Below, in pieces: positions 44,163 through 49,721 of a stretch of DNA of 49,721 nt. Under the pieces are notes generated by a model, which saw only the letters and a program-made list of their open reading frames with translations, made no database searches and was not told where the DNA came from. Made by a program: the position numbers and the translations under genes. The stretch is taken from positions 1 through 49,721 of the forward strand of contig JAEETJ010000020.1 in NCBI GenBank assembly GCA_016290295.1, given 5' to 3'. The stretch is from Bacteroidales bacterium (lineage in GTDB: Bacteria > Bacteroidota > Bacteroidia > Bacteroidales > WCHB1-69). How positions within the stretch are numbered: the stretch's first letter is position 1; each line of letters starts with the position of its first letter.

Positions 44163-44188
44163 ATACAAAAAAATTTTCAAGTTATCAA
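44158..44188 (-). promoter_or_regulatory. Promoter of the porP-gldKLMN operon
   Basis: On the minus strand TTG (44186-44188), a 20-bp spacer and TATTTTTG (44158-44165) match the Bacteroidota consensus. The leader to porP is about 155 nt, unusually long here. The 379-bp gap between porP and the large outer-membrane gene holds this promoter, the palindrome, the TATTGTCGTCCTC motif (44011-44023) and a TTTTCAG repeat at its far end. No gene was seen. Confidence 0.65.
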
Positions 44189-44345
44189 CAATTGTTCATT
44201 TTTTTTTCAAATTTCTATGTTAATAAATCTTTATCTGCTCATAACTTTGTATTAAACGATTAAAAATCAACAATTTAATTAATTTTCCGTTGGTTAAAAA
44301 ATTTTTTGTGTGGCAATCCCATTGGCGGCAATAGAAGGGAAATTA

Positions 44346-44378
44346 TTAGTTTTCAGTTTTCAGTTTTCAACTTTCAAA
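44346..44378. repeat. 7-bp TTTTCAG repeats overlapping the large OMP stop codon
   Basis: TTTTCAG/TTTTCAA units run into the coding end of the large outer-membrane protein and supply its TGA at 44374-44376. Confidence 0.75.
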
Positions 44379-47300
44379 AGTGTGCCCTCAACTCCACACT
44401 GCCAGTATGAACAACCTTGTGACCCTGTGCATAACGGCCTAGATAAAGAAGATTTACCTGCAGAAAATCGGTGATATTGGCCTCATACTTCACATTCCAA
44501 GTGGCATTATGACCGATGCCCATGCCTTCTAACATCTCATAACTCAAACTGCTATTCTCCAAATCATTATATTGAATATAAATATAAGAAGCTCCAGCCA
44601 TAAGATTACCTTTATTGGCCATCTTGTATTTCAGCTCCATATCCGCTTTATGCTGATGTGTCAACTGAACACCCTGAATGTTTTGCTTATAAGTATATAC
44701 GTATGCCAAATTGACATGCAGCTTGTTTTTATGATTGAACAACAGTTCCCCCATCGCACGATGCATATTGATGGCATAACATCTCGACGCCAAAAACTCC
44801 GAATTGTTGGTTTTCATGGAATGGCTGTAATCCAATCTCAAACTTACCAACTGACTGATATTGACCCTGAACAACAGCTGCTGCAAGTCATACGTGCCCC
44901 TGTCTGTACCGTAATACATCAAATTTTTACTGCGGTTGACTTGCGTCACAAAATCGATACCGAAAACCGATTTATGATTATAAGAAAAAGTATTGTTAAA
45001 AGCCACATTAGAGCTTATAACATTAGTATCCAGCATATTAAAATAAAATGGATTGATGGCATTGGCATTATGACGGAAAGTGTTCTTTTGCACAATTTTC
45101 AGACTGGCAGCGTCAGAAAAACGGGCAAGTATCCTGCGAAAATCCTTTTTGTTTGACCACACGTTGGCAGGACGCAACTGTATACTTTGGGAAAACTGAT
45201 TGTTAAAAGTGTTCACATAGTCATTGCCATTTTGCCAAACCTTAATATAATTGGCCTGATCCTGAAAAGCCGCCACCTCAAACTCGTCAATTTCCTCAAT
45301 ACCATTGCCATTGTAGTCATTCCAAGTATAAACACCCTGGCCATCAGCCACTTTCAAATAGGTAAAATTCATTTTCCGTTCCAAACCACTACCGGCCTCA
45401 TAGTATGTATTGAGAATCAGCGAATTTTTCCAGAAACGTCCCGTGTATTCCAGGCCTGCCAAAAAATAATTTTCCGCATTAAAATCTTGATTTTCAGAAC
45501 GGAGTTTCATATTTCTGTAGGTTACATTGCCCTTGATTCTATTGTTCTTCAATTTCGCCAACTCAAACGAAGCCTTCGCCTCATGGCTTACCGTGCCAAT
45601 ATCCATAACCTGCTCATTCAAACGGCTTTCTATTCTGTTTTTATAAGAAAACTGATACAAATAAGGCAAGGAATCATTATTTTTCAGAAAGACCATCGCC
45701 TCATTGAAACCATTGCTGCCAAATCTCCAATCACCACCACCCTGCTCTCTCATGGCATTGAGCTCAAAATTCTCTTTCACCCCCAACTCAATTTTACGCA
45801 AGGTCTTGGACAAGGTATTATAGGTCTTCACATAGTCCGTCCGCTGAATTGAATCCGTCGTGAAAAGATAGGCAGTCTGGGTGCTGAACTTCCATCCGCG
45901 CTTGGCGATAGCGGAATTGAACTCATTTTTCAAAGCATGCGTGTTTCCCAAACGCGAGAACCAATTCATATCATATCGCGCATTCCCGATATCCGCATTA
46001 TGGAAGCCCCAGGAGAACTGCATCATCTGCTCGTGGAACAGGTCTGAATACACCTCAGTCAAATTATAATTTCTGGCGAACTCCACTTCACGGGTACTTT
46101 CAATAACATGGAAATTTTTGTGGAGGAACTCATACGACAATGCCGTTTGAAACACCCAGGGAGACAACAAATCGCGCTTGTTTTTCAGTTCTTTCTGATG
46201 ATGAAAATCCAGTTTGGTGGCGAAGCCCACATTACCCTTATTGTCCTTCGAGAAATTATTCAAATCGTAATTGGAAAGAGCCAACTCGCATGAGATGCCT
46301 GTATTTTTAGAAAAATCGTAGGCTGCGGCAATGGTGGCCATATCCATGGTTTTTGGCGTATTCAAGAGTATAACCGGCTCGTAGTTACCTTGCGGCACTC
46401 CATCGACAGGTGCCACCCAAGTGAATACACGGCCATTGGCAGTACTGTTTAACAGGATATAATTTCCCGCTTGTGCCCCTACCATGGTAAAATTCAGACG
46501 ATACAACTGTTGGCGATCATTGGTTGAGTATACATATATCTCATATCGCAAGCCATCCACCATCGTATCTCTGCGCTCATACAGCACCTCATTTTGATTA
46601 TAATAAGCGGAATCAGCAGAAGGAAACCATCCCATATCCAGATTCGATGGCAGTGAAGACAAGAAACGCTTTTGCTCGTTATTCAATTCTGGTTGAATAG
46701 AGCGGTTTTTCAAATCCTGCTCATGATAAAAATTCAGCTTCAACTTCAGTTTCTGATTTTTTTCATGGGTAAACTCATTGAAAGTAAACAGATTATAGCG
46801 TGCATAATGGCGGTCTGTATATTCATATTCCACAATGATTCTTTTCTCGGAAGTAATGAGATGCTTGACCGTAAAAGTAAGTTCACCGGTATTATAGTCG
46901 ATGATGTAATCATTGTCCTGGCCTCGCACCAGCAACTCGCCATCCATATACACTCTCTCGCTACCAGCAAGTATGGTAATGTTGTATTCTCCTTGCTCTC
47001 CGCTCAAACGATAAGGGCCCTGTACCCCATTTTGAACCGTCAATGTCTGCCGCACATACTTTCCCTTATTGACACCGCCGCCCACCGCATTTTTCAAATT
47101 GTTGCCGCCTTTGAAAGCATTCTGGACCGAGAAGCTCATCCCCATGAACTTTCGATGAAGGCACATAAATGCGTCATCCGACTGTTCAATCTCAATATCT
47201 CCTGCATCCAACCAAAAACGATGGTCGTAATCCAAACGGATAAAAATCTTATCGAAATCCCTGATGGACTGCGTATTACCATCGGGTTGGATGGGCACAT

Positions 47301-47838
47301 TCTTATCAGTGATATTGGCCATAATTTCCAGTTTATCGGACAGTTTTCCCGACAATTGCAGATTGAGTGAGGAGTTGAGCACAAAATCCTGATTGGTACC
47401 GATGCTGACACCCCTTGCAATGGAGCCGGTACTTTGCAATGAGGTGGCATTTTGGGCAAAAAAATCCTCCGTTTTGGGCACAATCGGAGTCATCTGGTGA
47501 TAAATACTACCCTTTTGCCGAATATTCAAGCTTTCCGAACGGTGTTGAACCGGATTTTTCAAGTCAAAGCTGAAGCAATCATAGCTATAGCTCACCGTTT
47601 CCCCCATAGCCTGTGGATTCAGGATACGGATACCGCCATTCAGATAATCCACCTGATAGTCGGTGCTGTCGAGGCCGACAAGCACAAAAGTCCCAGGCAC
47701 AATGGTAAGGCTGTCGAGCGACAGGTAAGTGGAATCGACCGTTCTGCTACCTGTTTTCTTCAAACTGCCCTGTGCCGCAAGTGACGATGCGAGCATAAGG
47801 CAGGCAAAATACAGCAGCAGGACTTTGATTCGAGGCAT
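44374..47838 (-). CDS. Very large outer-membrane protein next to the T9SS operon
   Basis: This 1154-residue protein has a signal peptide (about 1-22, LLLYFACLMLASSLAAQ). The N-terminal region includes the segment SIARGVSIGTNQDFVLNSSL and ITDKNVPIQPDGNTQSIRDFD (about 130-190). The rest is rich in amphipathic beta strands and ends SVELRAHF, a terminal phenylalanine suggesting outer-membrane insertion. I recognise it as a Bacteroidota-wide family of unknown function but cannot name it. Its place behind porP-gldKLMN suggests a link to secretion or envelope assembly, but it has its own promoter (47875-47882) and the link is inference only. It is not the T9SS translocon SprA, which is about twice as long. 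Confidence 0.75.
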   Translation of the reverse strand: MPRIKVLLLYFACLMLASSLAAQGSLKKTGSRTVDSTYLSLDSLTIVPGTFVLVGLDSTDYQVDYLNGGIRILNPQAMGETVSYSYDCFSFDLKNPVQHRSESLNIRQKGSIYHQMTPIVPKTEDFFAQNATSLQSTGSIARGVSIGTNQDFVLNSSLNLQLSGKLSDKLEIMANITDKNVPIQPDGNTQSIRDFDKIFIRLDYDHRFWLDAGDIEIEQSDDAFMCLHRKFMGMSFSVQNAFKGGNNLKNAVGGGVNKGKYVRQTLTVQNGVQGPYRLSGEQGEYNITILAGSERVYMDGELLVRGQDNDYIIDYNTGELTFTVKHLITSEKRIIVEYEYTDRHYARYNLFTFNEFTHEKNQKLKLKLNFYHEQDLKNRSIQPELNNEQKRFLSSLPSNLDMGWFPSADSAYYNQNEVLYERRDTMVDGLRYEIYVYSTNDRQQLYRLNFTMVGAQAGNYILLNSTANGRVFTWVAPVDGVPQGNYEPVILLNTPKTMDMATIAAAYDFSKNTGISCELALSNYDLNNFSKDNKGNVGFATKLDFHHQKELKNKRDLLSPWVFQTALSYEFLHKNFHVIESTREVEFARNYNLTEVYSDLFHEQMMQFSWGFHNADIGNARYDMNWFSRLGNTHALKNEFNSAIAKRGWKFSTQTAYLFTTDSIQRTDYVKTYNTLSKTLRKIELGVKENFELNAMREQGGGDWRFGSNGFNEAMVFLKNNDSLPYLYQFSYKNRIESRLNEQVMDIGTVSHEAKASFELAKLKNNRIKGNVTYRNMKLRSENQDFNAENYFLAGLEYTGRFWKNSLILNTYYEAGSGLERKMNFTYLKVADGQGVYTWNDYNGNGIEEIDEFEVAAFQDQANYIKVWQNGNDYVNTFNNQFSQSIQLRPANVWSNKKDFRRILARFSDAASLKIVQKNTFRHNANAINPFYFNMLDTNVISSNVAFNNTFSYNHKSVFGIDFVTQVNRSKNLMYYGTDRGTYDLQQLLFRVNISQLVSLRLDYSHSMKTNNSEFLASRCYAINMHRAMGELLFNHKNKLHVNLAYVYTYKQNIQGVQLTHQHKADMELKYKMANKGNLMAGASYIYIQYNDLENSSLSYEMLEGMGIGHNATWNVKYEANITDFLQVNLLYLGRYAQGHKVVHTGSVELRAHF

Positions 47839-47874
47839 TGACAGTCTTGTTTATCAGTAATAATGTTTCAAATG

Positions 47875-47882
47875 CAAAAATA
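47875..47882 (-). promoter_or_regulatory. -7 element for the large outer-membrane protein
   Basis: TATTTTTG on the minus strand matches TAnnTTTG, 36 bp upstream of the ATG at 47838. The -33 region is degenerate. Confidence 0.55.
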
Positions 47883-47954
47883 GTCATTTTTAATAACTCC
47901 ATTTCATTGAATTTCGTATTTATTTTTCAAAATTATCCTTTTGCCTATCAATAA

Positions 47955-48161
47955 TCATAATAAATGCAAATCAAAAAAAACACTATTATTTCTATTATAG
48001 AATTCTTGACTACGGATAAGTTTTATGGCGTTGGCTATATCGTCTTCAAAATGGACACTCATATATTGCCTCTCTCCGACTTTGAATATCATAATGGCAT
48101 CAAACTCATCAATTGGTGGAGGTAAAGTGGACAAAAAATCCTCTTTACTTGCACAAACACC
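47955..48161 (-). pseudogene. Orphan C-terminal fragment (69 codons) in the RHS locus
   Basis: This open stretch lacks a plausible start at its head, because it begins right after an in-frame stop. It reads ...STLPPPIDEFDAIMIFKVGE... and ...DDIANAIKLIRSQEFYNRN..., which looks like real protein sequence rather than a shadow frame. It directly follows a broken RHS-tip segment (48155-48212). A remnant of an older toxin or immunity gene is the simplest reading, and no family was recognised. An in-frame ATG occurs about 24 codons in. Confidence 0.4.
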
Positions 48162-48212
48162 TCATTATCAACCTCTTGCCCATTAAAAAAGTACCGATAT
48201 TCCCTATGTTGG
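48155..48212 (-). repeat. Displaced RHS-core tip, broken copy
   Basis: This 58-bp segment is close to identical with 49561-49619 of the intact RHS gene (encoding the YRYFFNGQE(A/V)DNE motif). It has a one-base deletion and several substitutions and is not attached to an intact gene. Downstream orphan tips of this kind are typical of RHS loci after cargo exchange. Confidence 0.7.
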
Positions 48213-48281
48213 GACTGGTGAATTTTGGGCGGTATGTGAAGGGTGAAGACATAGTGCAAAAGCATTAAATGTATTTGATTC

Positions 48282-48761
48282 TTATTCATAACGCATATAA
48301 AACTCGTTATATGCTTGATAACCTTGGGGAATAGTATCGTGTAATAAAAAACATGGTACGAAGTGTACCACTTCATTAATTGACCCATTCACTTCAATAT
48401 ATTTATACCTTATCTTTGCAAAAACTGAATCTTCTTTATATGCTAATACTTCAACTTTCAATATGCCATCCATGTGTAATATTAATTCTGAAGATAGTTC
48501 TTTAGGAAAGGTGAATTGTGGACAATAATAATGGGCTAAGACTTGATAATCTGTTTTAGGATGTTTAGCTTGATTAGAACCAATAACATATTTGTTTACA
48601 CTGTCATTTTTCCAGTAATAACAATATTTTGTTTCTATTGTTTTGCTTTTGAGCCAATCGTTATTGATAGCAATGCCTATTACAATACTTATTGGTATTC
48701 CAATAAGGAAGAACCAAAACCAAATGTTAGGATATTTTTCAATTAAATATTTTGTTAGCAT
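48282..48761 (-). CDS. Candidate immunity protein of the RHS toxin
   Basis: This 159-residue protein has one N-terminal membrane helix (about 13-33, IWFWFFLIGIPISIVIGIAI) and a roughly 120-residue domain probably outside the cytoplasm. It begins 7 bp after the RHS gene stop codon. It is AT-rich like the toxin tip and unlike the flanking chromosome. No family was recognised. The immunity assignment rests on position, size and composition. A membrane-anchored immunity protein would fit a toxin acting at the membrane or in the periplasm. Confidence 0.55.
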   Translation of the reverse strand: MLTKYLIEKYPNIWFWFFLIGIPISIVIGIAINNDWLKSKTIETKYCYYWKNDSVNKYVIGSNQAKHPKTDYQVLAHYYCPQFTFPKELSSELILHMDGILKVEVLAYKEDSVFAKIRYKYIEVNGSINEVVHFVPCFLLHDTIPQGYQAYNEFYMRYE

Positions 48762-48768
48762 ATCAGTA

Positions 48769-49721
48769 TCAGTTTTTTGTGGCTTTTTGATATTCTACAC
48801 TTTGCCATTGCGGTTTTTCTTCAGAACCAATATTATTCATTTTAATATTTGTTCGAATATCTTTTGTTTGAAAACCATTAAAGAAATCACCTTCTTGATA
48901 ATAATGCAAATAATTATCTCCGTTTATAGTATATATTGAAAGCGTATTTACAGATATTTCACATTCAAGGCATGTCTCTTTTATTTTTTTTCTGAATTTT
49001 TCCATTTCGTTATAAGTCATAGAAAAAGATTTCTCAATGATACTTTGGGTGGTTGTATGAGCAATACCTAAACCCACTGAAACACTTCCACCAAGATACC
49101 AGTCACCTTCTCTTGAATCAAAGGAACCTCCAAATATAGGGGTAGCATCTATCGATGTTATTGCACCTTTACTCATTGACTCCTCGAATGTTTTTGATAA
49201 AATGTCTATCCCATAAATATACTTTAATCCAAATAGAAGAATTCCTGCCACACTTTCTTCATTTGATATTTTTGCTTTAGACTTATATCTAAAATATGTT
49301 ACACCTATTTGATCGCTCGCAGTACCGTGCCCTTTCACATAATTCCAACCATAAATACCAAGTCCTCCGGCACTAACAACTTCTCCTGTGCAGAATTCCA
49401 CTTCCAAACCCTCAAGTTCTCGTCCATCAATCACCCTGTTCTCCGCAAAAGCATACGTGCTGTTCCACGGGTATTTTGCCGCCAGAGGATCAACACTCCA
49501 GAAACGGCCCAAACGGGCATCGTGCATGCGGTATTCGAAGGAATGTAAAGCCGCTTCTCCAAACATCTCATTATCAGCCTCTTGTCCGTTAAAAAAGTAC
49601 CGATATCCCCCGATGTTGGTACTTCGGTTAGAAATAGGATAACCAAAGGGATAATAATCTGTGGTGCTGATAACGTATGGTTTGTATGTGGAATCTCCAG
49701 TAGAATATGGTTGGCGGCGGT
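48769..49721 (-). CDS. RHS-repeat core with variable C-terminal toxin tip (5' end outside window)
   Basis: The frame enters from the right edge, so the N-terminal RHS shell is outside the window. About 317 codons are visible. The RHS core-associated block runs TDYYPFGYPISNRS, GGYRYFFNGQEADNE, and EYRMHDARLGRFWSVDPLAAKYP (about codons 20-90), ending at RELEGLE. After that the sequence becomes AT-rich and unrelated to RHS: a tip of about 220 residues with glycine-rich hydrophobic stretches (GGSFDSREGDWYLGGSVSVGLG) and a helical end. The tip is probably the toxin, but its activity is not recognisable. A possible immunity gene follows at once, which supports a polymorphic toxin system. Confidence 0.85.
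   Translation of the reverse strand, partial: RRQPYSTGDSTYKPYVISTTDYYPFGYPISNRSTNIGGYRYFFNGQEADNEMFGEAALHSFEYRMHDARLGRFWSVDPLAAKYPWNSTYAFAENRVIDGRELEGLEVEFCTGEVVSAGGLGIYGWNYVKGHGTASDQIGVTYFRYKSKAKISNEESVAGILLFGLKYIYGIDILSKTFEESMSKGAITSIDATPIFGGSFDSREGDWYLGGSVSVGLGIAHTTTQSIIEKSFSMTYNEMEKFRKKIKETCLECEISVNTLSIYTINGDNYLHYYQEGDFFNGFQTKDIRTNIKMNNIGSEEKPQWQSVEYQKATKN

Noticed and set aside
44240-44248. TAACTTTG on the plus strand in the porP/large OMP gap
   Set aside because: It matches a -7 element, but no -33 element lies at the right distance and no plus-strand gene follows.
44572-47370. Long plus-strand frames opposite the large outer-membrane gene
   Set aside because: Ile/Gln/His-rich translations typical of antisense shadows, with no start signals or known motifs.

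Overview
The window comes from a Bacteroidota chromosome, most likely of the order Bacteroidales. The evidence is the complete porP/sprF-gldK-gldL-gldM-gldN block of the type IX secretion system (T9SS), a subtilase with a T9SS-type C-terminal sorting domain, a LytS/LytTR-type two-component pair, DUF4199 and FISUMP proteins, and many promoters of the Bacteroidota type (TTTG or TTG, 19-20 bp, TAnnTTTG). Housekeeping genes and cell-surface genes are mixed, and most genes lie on the minus strand. No integrase, insertion sequence, CRISPR array or phage block was seen.

Layout. 1-3769: 3'-truncated large secreted beta-helix protein. 4063-6278: acpP-fabF-rnc. 6445-8694: Rel/SpoT homologue. 8823-12631: subtilase and dnaX, whose reading frame is split by a +1 offset. 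13119-14936: queE, queD, queC (queuosine precursor). 15131-17893: a plus-strand run of DRTGG protein, PHP phosphoesterase, GHKL ATPase and folD. 17963-22424: FISUMP lipoprotein and a GH29-GH3 fusion glycosidase. 22573-24126: tRNA-Leu(GAG) and hflX. 24356-27469: LRR protein, riboflavin-kinase-only protein, GT2 glycosyltransferase, DUF4199 protein. 27648-29524: LytTR regulator and histidine kinase. 29555-31513: nuclease-family remnant and adenine deaminase. 31581-37527: clpB, a beta-barrel protein, DUF937 protein, dnaK. 37894-43994: T9SS core operon. 44374-47838: very large outer-membrane protein. 47955-49721: RHS-type polymorphic toxin locus with a candidate immunity gene and displaced RHS fragments.

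How the parts fit together. PorP-GldKLMN build the inner-membrane motor and the periplasmic ring of the T9SS. The subtilase, and probably the beta-helix protein, are likely cargo. ClpB and DnaK are chaperone partners. The que genes make the 7-deazaguanine precursor of queuosine. acpP, fabF and rnc are a classic lipid/RNA-processing cluster.

The most unusual layer is intergenic. Five arrays of GGGGAGT-flanked hairpins have stems that differ in sequence but stay self-complementary. Four copies of a REP-like palindrome occur. Short tandem repeats of 7-9 bp sit at gene 3' ends and in at least seven genes supply the stop codon, sometimes with the last residues. Other points of interest are the dnaX frame break, a FolD with Ile at the usual catalytic Lys position, the GH29-GH3 fusion, and a perfect 16-bp palindrome on the T9SS operon promoter.
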